Shown: positions 1 through 7,176 of the stretch, in pieces
Layout of the letters: each line of letters opens with the position of its first letter
Position numbering within the stretch: position 1 is the first letter of the stretch
Source: an uncultured Clostridia bacterium
GTDB lineage: Bacteria > Bacillota > Clostridia > UBA1381 > UMGS1253
Direction of reading: 5' to 3'
DNA: 8,155 nucleotides
Assembly (NCBI GenBank): GCA_937892135.1
Contig: CALAUK010000112.1
Location: forward strand, 1 to 8,155
Position numbers and translations under genes: made by a program
Notes under the pieces: generated by a model
What the model saw: only the letters and a program-made list of their open reading frames with translations
Databases searched by the model: none
What the model was told of the DNA's origin: nothing

Positions 1-1223
1 ATAATAACCTTTCCGTCCTCTTCTTTCTTGTCAGTTTCTTTTTCTTCAAACTCTACCTTGTAGCCCGCCTCTTTCATTTCATCTTCGGCGGCGTCCTTTT
101 TGTAGTTTATAACATTCGGGATTTCGTTCGTCTCTTCTTCGTCTGACTTATCGGGCGTAGGCGTTGCACTGACAACGGGAAGCGGGTCTTTTTTAGGCTC
201 ACCTGAACCCATAGAGCTTATAAATATAAGACCAAGCACAATAACTATACCTACAACAAGGCAGATTGCACCCGCCGCAATCATAGTTATAATCTTTGTC
301 TGCTTTTCTATCTTTTCGTCTGTTTCTTCTTCTTTTTCCTCTTCCTTGATTTCAGGAGGAGTAATCTTTCCCGCATAGTAAAGCTCGTTTCCCTTAATGA
401 CATTTTTAAGGTCAAAAAGCATCTTGTCTGCAGAAGAATAACGTTTCTCAGGCTCTTTTTCCACTGCCGTCAAAACAACCTTAATTAAATCCTCGGGAAC
501 ATCGTCTGTGTGCTCCTTAATATCGGGGAACGGCGAATTTAAGTGCATAAGAGCAATGGAAATCGGATTTTCGTTATCAAACGGCACCTTTCCCGTAAGC
601 ATCTCATACATAACAATACCCAACGAATAAATATCCGTTCTCTTGTCAACATGACCGCCAAAGCCCTGCTCAGGCGAGAAATAGTGCGCCGAGCCTAAAA
701 TGCTCTTATCCGCTTTAATTCTTGTCGACTGAGTAACAGCTCTTGCGATGCCGAAGTCTGTAACCTTAGCAACGCCCGATTTTGTTAAAACTATATTGTG
801 AGGTTTAATGTCACGGTGAATAATGCCTGCCATATGAGCGCACGAAAGCGCCGAGCAAATCTGCCCCGCAACGCTTGTTGCCTCGCGCCAGGTAAGCTTT
901 CCGTGAGTTTTTATGTATTCTTTTAAGGTAATACCCTCAACATACTCCATCACGATATATTTTCTTCCGAGTGCCTCGCCGACATCGTAAACCGAAACGA
1001 TATTAGTGTGCGCCATTCCTGCCGCCGACTTAGCCTCAGTGTCAAATCTTTCAACGAATTCTCTGTCTTCTAAAAATTCCTCCTTCAGGAATTTTATTGC
1101 AACAAAGCGGTTTAACAGGTGACATCTCGCCTTATAAACCTCTGCCATACCGCCCTGACCTATGCTTTTTAATATTTCATATCTGCCATTTATAAGCTCG
1201 CCTATACGAATCTTTTCAGCCAT
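1..1223 (-). CDS. prkC: PASTA-domain Ser/Thr protein kinase (PrkC/PknB type), 3' end outside window
   Basis: Eukaryotic-like membrane Ser/Thr kinase; 407 codons are visible and the frame is still open at the left edge. Catalytic domain at about residues 13-275: Gly-rich loop G22-QGG, ATP-anchoring K44 in VAIK, helix-C E63, catalytic loop HRDIKPHN with D138, DFG at 156-158, activation segment with T164, S166, T167 and S178, SPE at 183-185, D197, and a late conserved R261. An acidic Lys/Glu juxtamembrane stretch (290-308) precedes one membrane helix (about 311-335), giving an inside kinase and outside sensor. A Thr/Pro and acidic linker leads to the start of a PASTA repeat near 368 (IPNV...GYKVEF). 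PASTA repeats in this family bind peptidoglycan fragments; more repeats are expected beyond the edge. The ATG lies 2 bases after the phosphatase stop, with a G-run Shine-Dalgarno at 1231-1236, so the two are translationally linked. All catalytic residues are present. Confidence 0.96.
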   Translation of the reverse strand, partial: MAEKIRIGELINGRYEILKSIGQGGMAEVYKARCHLLNRFVAIKFLKEEFLEDREFVERFDTEAKSAAGMAHTNIVSVYDVGEALGRKYIVMEYVEGITLKEYIKTHGKLTWREATSVAGQICSALSCAHMAGIIHRDIKPHNIVLTKSGVAKVTDFGIARAVTQSTRIKADKSILGSAHYFSPEQGFGGHVDKRTDIYSLGIVMYEMLTGKVPFDNENPISIALMHLNSPFPDIKEHTDDVPEDLIKVVLTAVEKEPEKRYSSADKMLFDLKNVIKGNELYYAGKITPPEIKEEEKEEETDEKIEKQTKIITMIAAGAICLVVGIVIVLGLIFISSMGSGEPKKDPLPVVSATPTPDKSDEEETNEIPNVINYKKDAAEDEMKEAGYKVEFEEKETDKKEEDGKVI

Positions 1224-1225
1224 TT

Positions 1226-1948
1226 TTACGCCCCCCTGTATAAGACTATTGTAATATTGTCTTTTCCGCCGTTTGCCTTTGCCTCCGAGATAAGCTCATT
1301 TATGCTTTCCTCGTCATCGTTTTTGTTTATAATCTCTAAAATTTTCTCGTCAGAAACCTCGCCCGAAAGTCCGTCTGAGCATAAAAGAATTTTACCATTA
1401 ACTTTTCCTTTATACACATCAGGAGAAATCTGACCGCCAAGCCCCAAAGCCTCTAAGATTATGCTCTTTCCGGGGTAGTCTTTTGCTTCTTCTTTGGTGA
1501 TTTCCCCCTTGTCAACAAGCGACTGAACATAGCTCTGGTCTTTGGTAATCTGTGTTATTTTTTCATTTTCTATCATATAGGCACGGCTGTCGCCAAGGTT
1601 TATTATAATATATTCCCCATCTTTAACATACGCTAAAACAACAGTTGTTCCCATGCCTCTGTTTTCTATTTCTTTAACTGAATGATGCCATATAACTGAG
1701 TTTGCCTCGTTTAAACAAGAGCGCAAAAGCATTTCCGTTTTCTTTTCCGAAAGGTTTTTATTGTATTCTTCTTTTATCCTCTTTTCAATAACCGAGCACG
1801 CAAGAGAGCTAGCCCTCTTTCCGCCATTGTGCCCTCCCATTCCGTCAGCCACCATTAAAAAGTCTGCTCCCTCGTGGGAAAAGAAAAGAAAGCTGTCCTC
1901 GTTTTCTTCTCTTATGTTTCCTATATCGGTTGCGCCAAGCATCTTCAT
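1226..1948 (-). CDS. prpC: PP2C-family protein phosphatase (PrpC/Stp type)
   Basis: Soluble metal-dependent Ser/Thr phosphatase of 240 residues, the usual length for bacterial PrpC/Stp. Visible PPM motifs in order: TDIG...REENEDS (D8, E17, D18), the metal-binding DGMGGH at 35-40, RGMGTT at 98-102, LGDSRAY at 118-124, CSDGLS with D192, and GGKDNIT with metal ligand D230. It should reverse phosphorylation by the kinase encoded just downstream; such pairs control cell-wall metabolism, growth and dormancy in Firmicutes. Two ATGs lie close together (M1 and M3). The first is favoured because AAGGAAG (about 1956-1962) sits 7 bases upstream. The gap to the preceding esterase is 34 bases and contains a short inverted repeat but no recognisable terminator. 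In this phylum the pair often sits among translation and ribosome-assembly genes; here the upstream neighbour is a polysaccharide cluster. Confidence 0.96.
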   Translation of the reverse strand: MKMLGATDIGNIREENEDSFLFFSHEGADFLMVADGMGGHNGGKRASSLACSVIEKRIKEEYNKNLSEKKTEMLLRSCLNEANSVIWHHSVKEIENRGMGTTVVLAYVKDGEYIIINLGDSRAYMIENEKITQITKDQSYVQSLVDKGEITKEEAKDYPGKSIILEALGLGGQISPDVYKGKVNGKILLCSDGLSGEVSDEKILEIINKNDDEESINELISEAKANGGKDNITIVLYRGA

Positions 1949-1967
1949 TTTATCACTTCCTTTTTGT

Positions 1968-1982
1968 GCGGATAAATTCCGC
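1968..1982. repeat. Short perfect inverted repeat between esterase and phosphatase genes
   Basis: GCGGA-taaat-TCCGC forms a perfect 5-bp stem with a 5-base loop, directly abutting the stop codon of the esterase gene. On the transcribed strand the hairpin is followed by ACAAAAAGG, with no U-run, so it lacks the form of a rho-independent terminator. It could weakly protect an RNA 3' end or be chance; no function can be assigned from sequence. Confidence 0.4.
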
Positions 1983-2999
1983 CTATATCATATTTTTTAT
2001 AGCTTCGAATAAATTATCTGCAAAATACTTAAACCCATCATTATTTGGATGAAGCCTTAAATCAGCATACATTTTTTCATCATGCGGCACAAAATCAAAG
2101 CCTCTTATGCAGTAAACATTACAAAGGCTCTGTGAAACCTCATAAATGTAATCCGAGACAAACGAAAACTCTCCGCATTTTACCTGACGGTCTAAGTCTT
2201 TTCTCCATATCGGAGTAAGCGCAAATATTTTTACCGAAGGGTATTTACGGCTTAATGCCTCATAAAACTCTCTGCAATTTTTCTTAAATACACAAGCCTC
2301 TGCATTCGACCAGTCATTTGTGCCATAAGCAACAATTATCAAATCAGGAACAAAATCCTCTTCAGTCTCAACGAGAGCAGGAACAAACACTTCTCCTCCC
2401 ACAGCCTTGTTGTATATGTCAGCATTTAAAAGCTCAGCCAGCTTAACAGTATAATGCTTTGACGGATTTTCTGCATCATAGCCCTGCGTTATAGAGTCGC
2501 CGAAAACAAGTATTTTCTTATCTCTTTTAACTGCCTTGGTAAAAGAGCCGTCATCAATAGAAAGCTCTTCTATCTGAGTTGGCACAGACCACGGCAAAAA
2601 TATCGTAACAGTCTTTTCTCCCAGGCCAAGATAAAAGCTTTTTTCAAAACTGCCTAAAGGATACTCTTTTTTTACATAATCGCCCGACATATCCTCTCCG
2701 TGATAGTTGTTGATATTTCCAATCATTTCTCCGTCTTTTAAAACATCAACGCAAAAATAACTTCTTGTGGCAGCAAACGGAATATTAACTTTTAAAAATA
2801 ACGACTTGCTGTCTGTCTTAAATTCGAGCCTTATCCCTGCCGGCGCAAAGGTTTTTAAATAACGCGATTCTTTTCCGGAATTTTTATAAAGGCTCTGCTG
2901 TTTTTCTGTAAATCTGTGAAAATTAACTTTTCCGTCTTCTTCTGTAACTCTTACCGCTCCATGCGACAGCTCAGCCATTTTTTCTGCTGTAAGCTTCAT
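1983..2999 (-). CDS. SGNH/GDSL-type hydrolase with N-terminal beta-rich domain (probable carbohydrate esterase)
   Basis: Probable acyl esterase of 338 residues from the chosen start. The C-terminal half is an SGNH hydrolase: block I FGDSITQG with nucleophile S169, block II Gly in NKAVGG (about 197-202), block III YGTND with oxyanion-hole N228, and block V DLRLHPNN with H317. The preceding 160 residues look like a beta-sandwich, as in two-domain carbohydrate esterases of the CE2 kind. No signal peptide or membrane segment is seen, so it probably acts in the cytoplasm, perhaps adding or removing acetyl groups on glycan precursors; this is inference from the neighbouring glycosyltransferases. 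An upstream in-frame ATG at 3020 would add 7 residues but has no ribosome binding site. The ATG at 2999 has AGGAG 7 bases upstream. The block V Asp (D313) is four residues before His rather than the more usual three. Substrate unknown. Confidence 0.85.
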   Translation of the reverse strand: MKLTAEKMAELSHGAVRVTEEDGKVNFHRFTEKQQSLYKNSGKESRYLKTFAPAGIRLEFKTDSKSLFLKVNIPFAATRSYFCVDVLKDGEMIGNINNYHGEDMSGDYVKKEYPLGSFEKSFYLGLGEKTVTIFLPWSVPTQIEELSIDDGSFTKAVKRDKKILVFGDSITQGYDAENPSKHYTVKLAELLNADIYNKAVGGEVFVPALVETEEDFVPDLIIVAYGTNDWSNAEACVFKKNCREFYEALSRKYPSVKIFALTPIWRKDLDRQVKCGEFSFVSDYIYEVSQSLCNVYCIRGFDFVPHDEKMYADLRLHPNNDGFKYFADNLFEAIKNMI

Positions 3000-3006
3000 A
3001 AAGTTT

Positions 3007-3011
3007 CTCCT
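3007..3011 (-). promoter_or_regulatory. Ribosome binding site deciding the esterase start
   Basis: AGGAG on the minus strand, 7 bases before the ATG at 2999. It favours that start over the in-frame ATG at 3020, which lies one base after the upstream stop codon and has no purine-rich leader. Confidence 0.75.
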
Positions 3012-3021
3012 CTTTTCCATC

Positions 3022-3855
3022 TTACAAACAAAGCTTATAAATATCTTTTATACTGTTTATCTGCACAAAGGTAATTCCACCCTCTTCTGCTCCGCCGCCG
3101 TAATCCTCCATCTTTGTTGCAAAACTTTCCATAATCATACTTCTTATAAGCATAAAGATAACAATCGATGCCAGAAACCAGAAAAATAACGATATATATT
3201 TCTTCTGCCTTGCATATCTAAAAAGCACGACCGCCAACAAGAATATTAACATTAGCTCAACAACTGCGCCTCTTGTGTAGTAAACACAAACAAGCAAAAG
3301 TATCGTAAGCAGAACCTGATAAATCTTCAACTTTTTTCCATTCTTGAGTCTCATAAACATATAAAAAGCATACATAATCGCCATCGTAAGGAAAATATCC
3401 TTAATAGGAAAACAGCACGTCATAATAGTAACAGGCAAGTATGCAAAAAGCCTTGCTGCTCTTAGTGCACTTCTTTCTTCCCCTGAAACTTCATATGTAA
3501 GATTATAGACAATGCGGATAGTAATAGCCGAAAATATAATATTTAAAAATCTTGAAGCGTATATGGTTTTAAATATGTATGCCGAAATTCCCGCTAGCCA
3601 AGGCCAGAATGGAGCTATATAAGTCTCCTCAATAGCCTTAAGATAATAAGAATCAACTAACATGTCGGCATTATTCATATAAACCTCTGCCACAAGCTCA
3701 TATTTTATATCGTCCGCAATAAAGTATGGTTCAGAAATATGGTTGCCCAGTGTAAGTATAAATATAAGAACAGCAAGTCTTATAATAAAGCCCATCCAAA
3801 CCGTATGCCTTAACTTCATCTGGTAAATAGAAATTTCATTTCCTTTTATATCCAT
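3022..3855 (-). CDS. Multi-pass membrane protein, GT-C (family 39-like) glycosyltransferase-like, probably C-terminally truncated
   Basis: Integral membrane protein of 277 residues. Hydrophobic segments lie at about 20-37, 84-97, 103-118, 136-149, 152-168, 181-194, 198-213 and 220-238. After the first helix comes an ADD motif (D48, D49) in the position where GT-C transferases carry their acidic catalytic pair in an external loop; FPIKD (149-153) and YYTRG (192-196) also recall this class. Such enzymes transfer sugars from polyprenyl-phosphate donors on the outer face of the membrane. The protein is short for that class, and after the last helix it stops about 40 residues later at YKLCL, where I would expect further helices. 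It may therefore be truncated and possibly inactive. Its ATG shares one base with the upstream stop (TAATG), with AGGGG at 3863-3867, implying translational coupling. An alternative is a small membrane subunit of polymerase or flippase type; specific function unknown. Confidence 0.7.
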   Translation of the reverse strand: MDIKGNEISIYQMKLRHTVWMGFIIRLAVLIFILTLGNHISEPYFIADDIKYELVAEVYMNNADMLVDSYYLKAIEETYIAPFWPWLAGISAYIFKTIYASRFLNIIFSAITIRIVYNLTYEVSGEERSALRAARLFAYLPVTIMTCCFPIKDIFLTMAIMYAFYMFMRLKNGKKLKIYQVLLTILLLVCVYYTRGAVVELMLIFLLAVVLFRYARQKKYISLFFWFLASIVIFMLIRSMIMESFATKMEDYGGGAEEGGITFVQINSIKDIYKLCL

Positions 3856-4961
3856 TATTTAACCCCTGATATATCAAAATAGTATTTCCTTAATTTTTCT
3901 GCTTCTGTGTCTATATCATATCCCGAGGATATAACATTGTCAAGCTCCGAAGCCTTGTGCCCTGCCTTAGAAAGCTCTAAAGCTTCTCGTGCCCATAACT
4001 CGTCACTATCTTCAAGCGACAAAAACTTAACACATTCTCCAAGCTTTACCTCATCTGTAACAGTGTCTGCCGAAACAGCGTAAAGACCGTTGCACTGAGT
4101 TTCAATTAATGTAAACGGAAGCCCTTCGTGAGTGCTTGGAAAAACAAACACATCAAAAGCATTTAAAAGGCTTGAAACATCATCTCTTATGCCCAATAGT
4201 GTAACCTTTTCTTCGATGCCGTGCTCTTTTATTCTTTCTTTTATTGCATCTTCAAGATGACCTCTTCCCACCATAAAAAGATGCGCATTCGGATTCTTTT
4301 TTAAAATCTCTTTAAAAATATCAACAAGTCTTAGCTGATTTTTCTGCTCGCAAAGTCTGCCAACATGTCCAACTGCAAAACATCCGCCTTCTATTCCAAG
4401 GTCTTTTCTTGCATTCTCTCTTTTTTCTTCTGAAAAGGCGAATTTTTTCGTATCTATCGCATTATGCTGAACCCATATCTTGCCCTGTTCATACTCTTTT
4501 TCGCCCCAAACCCACTTTGCCGCATCAATTCCACAAGCTAAAAGATTTGTTGCAAGAGCCTTTGTCAGCAAAGTAAATACTTTTCTTAAAATCTTCTGCT
4601 TTGTATTTTCAGGCTCGTATGCAATATGCGCATGGCACGCTCTCGCTTTTATTTTCGCATTTTTCGCGCACAAAAGAGCCACTGCACTTTTATATCCCAA
4701 GTGCACATGAACTGCATCGTATTTATTCTCGGTCATAATCTTTTTAAGCGCCTTATAGTTTTCTTTGATGCCTAAAGTCTGCCTCGGTACTCTGTATATG
4801 TTTGAGCCCATAGCAAGAATATCCTTTTCAAGAACACCAACCTTGCCGTTTTCAACTATAGCAAAATCAAAGTGTATATCTTTGATACGGCTGCAGTAAT
4901 TTAATAAGTATCTGTCTATTCCGCCGCCATCAAGGTCTACGCATACCTCTAAAACTCTCAT
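3855..4961 (-). CDS. GT4-type glycosyltransferase (GT-B fold, EpsF-like)
   Basis: Retaining GT-B glycosyltransferase of 368 residues, complete for the family. The N-terminal acceptor domain starts with MRVLEVCVDLDGGGIDRYL, carrying the Gly-rich donor-side loop (12-14), then VHVHLGYKS (84-92) and CHAHIAY (109-115). The C-terminal nucleotide-sugar domain has GHVGRLCEQKNQ (198-209) with R202 and K207 in the phosphate-binding positions, VGRG (231-234), LLGIRDDV (255-262), and the EX7E motif E279...E287 within HEGLPFTLIE. No signal peptide or membrane helix, so it acts at the inner membrane face on a lipid-linked glycan. The start is well fixed by AGGAGG (4966-4971), which overlaps the upstream stop codon. 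The donor sugar and linkage cannot be read from sequence. It most resembles EpsF-like exopolysaccharide transferases; this naming is from general motif likeness only. Confidence 0.92.
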   Translation of the reverse strand: MRVLEVCVDLDGGGIDRYLLNYCSRIKDIHFDFAIVENGKVGVLEKDILAMGSNIYRVPRQTLGIKENYKALKKIMTENKYDAVHVHLGYKSAVALLCAKNAKIKARACHAHIAYEPENTKQKILRKVFTLLTKALATNLLACGIDAAKWVWGEKEYEQGKIWVQHNAIDTKKFAFSEEKRENARKDLGIEGGCFAVGHVGRLCEQKNQLRLVDIFKEILKKNPNAHLFMVGRGHLEDAIKERIKEHGIEEKVTLLGIRDDVSSLLNAFDVFVFPSTHEGLPFTLIETQCNGLYAVSADTVTDEVKLGECVKFLSLEDSDELWAREALELSKAGHKASELDNVISSGYDIDTEAEKLRKYYFDISGVK

Positions 4962-4970
4962 ATTTCCTCC

Positions 4971-5927
4971 TTAATACGCCTCTATGTACTCTATCATTTT
5001 CTCCGCTAAATCCTTAGGAGAAAACGGGTCAAAAAACTGCGCGTTTTCATATTCTTCAAGAATTTCTCTTGAAAAAGAGCAATCTGATGCAATAATCGGA
5101 CAGCCATAAGTTCTCGCCTCCAACAGCGGAAGCCCGAAGCTTTCTATGTATGAAGCGAACAAAAGCGCCGATTTTTGATAATAATTATTCACTTCATCTT
5201 TTGGTATATATCCTAAAAACTTAATATTCTCACTTTGCTCTTTTTCTGGTTTTTCCAAAGTAAGATACAAATTAAAATTTGTATATCCTTTTTCCTTCAG
5301 TATCTCTACCGCACGATAAATTGCACTGTGATTTTTATGAATTCCTTTGCCGCTCGGATAGAAAAAATTAATTTCGGGTGCTTTTTTATAAGAGATGCCC
5401 TCGCTAAACTCTGCATCAGGCGCAATGACCTTAATCTTTTCTTCCTCTTTTCCCAAAGTATTTATAATGCTGTCTTTCATCCATTTTGTCTGAACAATTA
5501 CGCAGTCCGCTTTTTTTATAGACTTAAATATCATTTTTGAAATGATATTCTGGTATATCCAGAATTTTTTATTTTCTTTTAAAGAAAACCTTTTTTCTGA
5601 AAAGATAAGTGCCTGATGGACATATAATTCCTGAAAATATCCCTTTGCCTTAACTGTTGTATTTTGAAGAGATATCACCTTATCAGGATTGTGCTTTTTG
5701 ATAAGCTTTTTTGCATAGAAATTATCAAACCAGAGCCTGTGAAGCCAGCTTTTTTTAGTCCATGGCAGCCTGATAATACGGACATTCTCCTTTTCGCAAA
5801 GTTCAGGCTTTCCAATAACAAAAATCCATTCGTTTTCTTTGTCTTCTACTGCTCTTTTATAATACTGTTTAAGAATAGTAAGCGCGCCGCCAAATTCAGC
5901 GGGAACATCGAACACCATTATTTTCAC
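4971..5927 (-). CDS. GT4-type glycosyltransferase (GT-B fold), short form
   Basis: Second GT-B glycosyltransferase, 318 residues, at the short end for the family. It begins MKIMVFDVPAEFGGALTIL with the usual Gly-Gly acceptor-side loop (13-14). The C-terminal domain shows FFYPSGKGIHKNH (188-200) with K198 as the likely phosphate-binding Lys, IKFLGYIPKDEV (235-245), and EX7E as E262...E270 in ESFGLPLLE, followed by GCPIIASD. The start is GTG at 5927, chosen because GGAGGG (5935-5940) lies 7 bases upstream; the internal ATG three codons later would place that site too far away. The gaps are 16 bases to the upstream gene and 9 bases to the downstream one, typical of an operon. This gene is especially A+T-rich: the 60 bases 5521-5580 contain only 12 G or C. 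Donor and acceptor are unknown; a role in exopolysaccharide repeat-unit assembly is inferred from context. Confidence 0.9.
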   Translation of the reverse strand: MKIMVFDVPAEFGGALTILKQYYKRAVEDKENEWIFVIGKPELCEKENVRIIRLPWTKKSWLHRLWFDNFYAKKLIKKHNPDKVISLQNTTVKAKGYFQELYVHQALIFSEKRFSLKENKKFWIYQNIISKMIFKSIKKADCVIVQTKWMKDSIINTLGKEEEKIKVIAPDAEFSEGISYKKAPEINFFYPSGKGIHKNHSAIYRAVEILKEKGYTNFNLYLTLEKPEKEQSENIKFLGYIPKDEVNNYYQKSALLFASYIESFGLPLLEARTYGCPIIASDCSFSREILEEYENAQFFDPFSPKDLAEKMIEYIEAY

Positions 5928-5934
5928 AAAAAGG

Positions 5935-5940
5935 CCCTCC
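5935..5940 (-). promoter_or_regulatory. Ribosome binding site supporting a GTG start
   Basis: GGAGGG on the minus strand, inside a longer AGGGAGGG run, 7 bases upstream of GTG at 5927. The spacing is ideal for GTG and too long (16 bases) for the next in-frame ATG, so the GTG start is preferred. Confidence 0.75.
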
Positions 5941-5943
5941 CTC

Positions 5944-7149
5944 TTATCGGTTTATGTTTTTCATTATCGTTTTATATAAATCCTCAACCGTGTAATTCTC
6001 TTCAAGAAATGCTCTTGCATTATCTCCCATCTTCTTTAAGTCAGCACCTAATGCCTCATCTAAAAGAGAGGTAAATTCGCGTGAATCTTTGCTTTCGCAC
6101 CACCAACCAAAACCGCCTTTTTTTATAACCTCTCCGATGTCCGTATTAACATCCGTACAAGCTATAACAGGCATAGCGTTTTGCATATAAGACAAGAGCC
6201 TTGACGGGAAATTGGGAATTGTAAATCTTTTATCTAAGAATATAAGACCAACATCGCACGATTTAACGAAGTTTTCATATTCTTCTTTCGGGAGCCCGTT
6301 AATAAGCAAAACATTTTTCGTATTCGAAGCTAAAACATATTCCTCTATTTTCTTATACTCTGTTCCCTTGCCGCACACAACAAAAAATCTGTCGTCTTTT
6401 TCCTCGTTCGCTTTAAGACACTCAATAAGAAACGGTATTCCCTGAGGTCTTCCAAGGTTTCCGCCGTATATGAAAACTGTTTTATCAAGAGGAACATTAT
6501 ACTTTTGTCTTAACTCTCTTTTTGTTTCTTCCGATACGTCTTCTCTTGGTAACACCTTGACGCTGTTAGGCGCAATATGAACAATATCTTTATTTACATA
6601 TGGGTTATTATCCAGTACATATCTTACATTTGCCTCGGACATACATCCAATGTAATCCGACTGCTTATAAAGCTTTTTTTCCTTTAACCTGAAAAATGTA
6701 TATATCGGGTTATTTTTTGAAAACATCCCTATATCAACTGCATTCTGGGGAAATATATCTTTTAAAAGAAGATATGTCTTTGCTCCGTCTCTCTTTTTTA
6801 TAAAGTTAATAACATTTCCAAAAGTGATCGGAGGCGTTGAATACATAACTAAATCAAACTTTATATCTTTATAATACTTTTTAATAGCTGCCAAAAACTG
6901 TGTTTCAAGCATTACAGTCGATATGCCTTTTTCTATAACATTTGTCTTCTGAAGGTTACCAACCTTTACTCTTAATACACTATATCCGTTAAATTGTTTA
7001 AGGCTTGTCTCTTCATTAAATCGTCTCTCAGCAGGGGCGCTCACAAAAACAGAGTGTCCGTTTCGAACAAACTCTGAAAGCAAATCAGGATAGATGCCTC
7101 TCTGCTCAAGATTGTAAATTCTAGACATTGTCAAAAACAGTATATTCAA
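5944..7149 (-). CDS. WbuB/WcaI-like glycosyltransferase (GT-B fold)
   Basis: GT-B glycosyltransferase of 401 residues, resembling the WbuB/WcaI group, whose characterised members add amino-sugars such as N-acetyl-fucosamine in O-antigen or capsule synthesis. N-terminal domain: MNILFLTMSRIYNLEQRGIY (1-20), with the donor/acceptor cleft residues, and DIFPQNAVDIGMF (131-143), which is characteristic of the group. C-terminal domain: FIYGGNLGRPQGI (226-238), CGKG (259-262), and FTIPNFPSRLLSYM (309-322) with PVIA. The classical EX7E is not kept: the place of the second Glu is taken by S320, and the PSRL-YM form is common in this subgroup. The TTG start at 7149 is supported by a strong GAGGAGG at 7158-7164, 8 bases upstream. 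It is 27 bases after the ATP-grasp gene and 16 bases before the next transferase. The precise donor sugar is not determinable. Confidence 0.88.
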   Translation of the reverse strand: MNILFLTMSRIYNLEQRGIYPDLLSEFVRNGHSVFVSAPAERRFNEETSLKQFNGYSVLRVKVGNLQKTNVIEKGISTVMLETQFLAAIKKYYKDIKFDLVMYSTPPITFGNVINFIKKRDGAKTYLLLKDIFPQNAVDIGMFSKNNPIYTFFRLKEKKLYKQSDYIGCMSEANVRYVLDNNPYVNKDIVHIAPNSVKVLPREDVSEETKRELRQKYNVPLDKTVFIYGGNLGRPQGIPFLIECLKANEEKDDRFFVVCGKGTEYKKIEEYVLASNTKNVLLINGLPKEEYENFVKSCDVGLIFLDKRFTIPNFPSRLLSYMQNAMPVIACTDVNTDIGEVIKKGGFGWWCESKDSREFTSLLDEALGADLKKMGDNARAFLEENYTVEDLYKTIMKNINR

Positions 7150-7157
7150 GCCGTCTG

Positions 7158-7164
7158 CCTCCTC
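7158..7164 (-). promoter_or_regulatory. Ribosome binding site supporting a TTG start
   Basis: GAGGAGG on the minus strand, 8 bases before TTG at 7149. The encoded protein begins MNILFLT, the normal beta-strand start for this family, so both site and protein agree on the non-ATG start. Confidence 0.75.
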
Positions 7165-7176
7165 TTTATTTTAGCT

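Noticed and set aside
1968..1982. Rho-independent terminator between esterase and prpC
   Set aside because: The stem is only 5 bp and neither strand has a T-run directly after it.
1761..2012. Plus-strand open frame opposite the start of prpC
   Set aside because: It is antisense to the conserved PP2C N-terminus and has no recognisable domain or start signal.
3022..3060. Frameshift splitting the GT-C-like gene, with the rest in another frame
   Set aside because: The DNA right after the stop is the esterase gene in full; no other frame carries hydrophobic continuation.
4480..4710. Plus-strand open frame of 76 codons
   Set aside because: It is fully antisense to the GT4 gene at 3855-4961; composition is that of a shadow frame.
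5235..6074. Plus-strand open frames of 100 to 136 codons at 5235-5540 and 5664-6074
   Set aside because: They lie opposite well-supported glycosyltransferase genes, are rich in Phe/Leu/Ser/Lys as expected for antisense of A+T-rich coding, and show no family motif.
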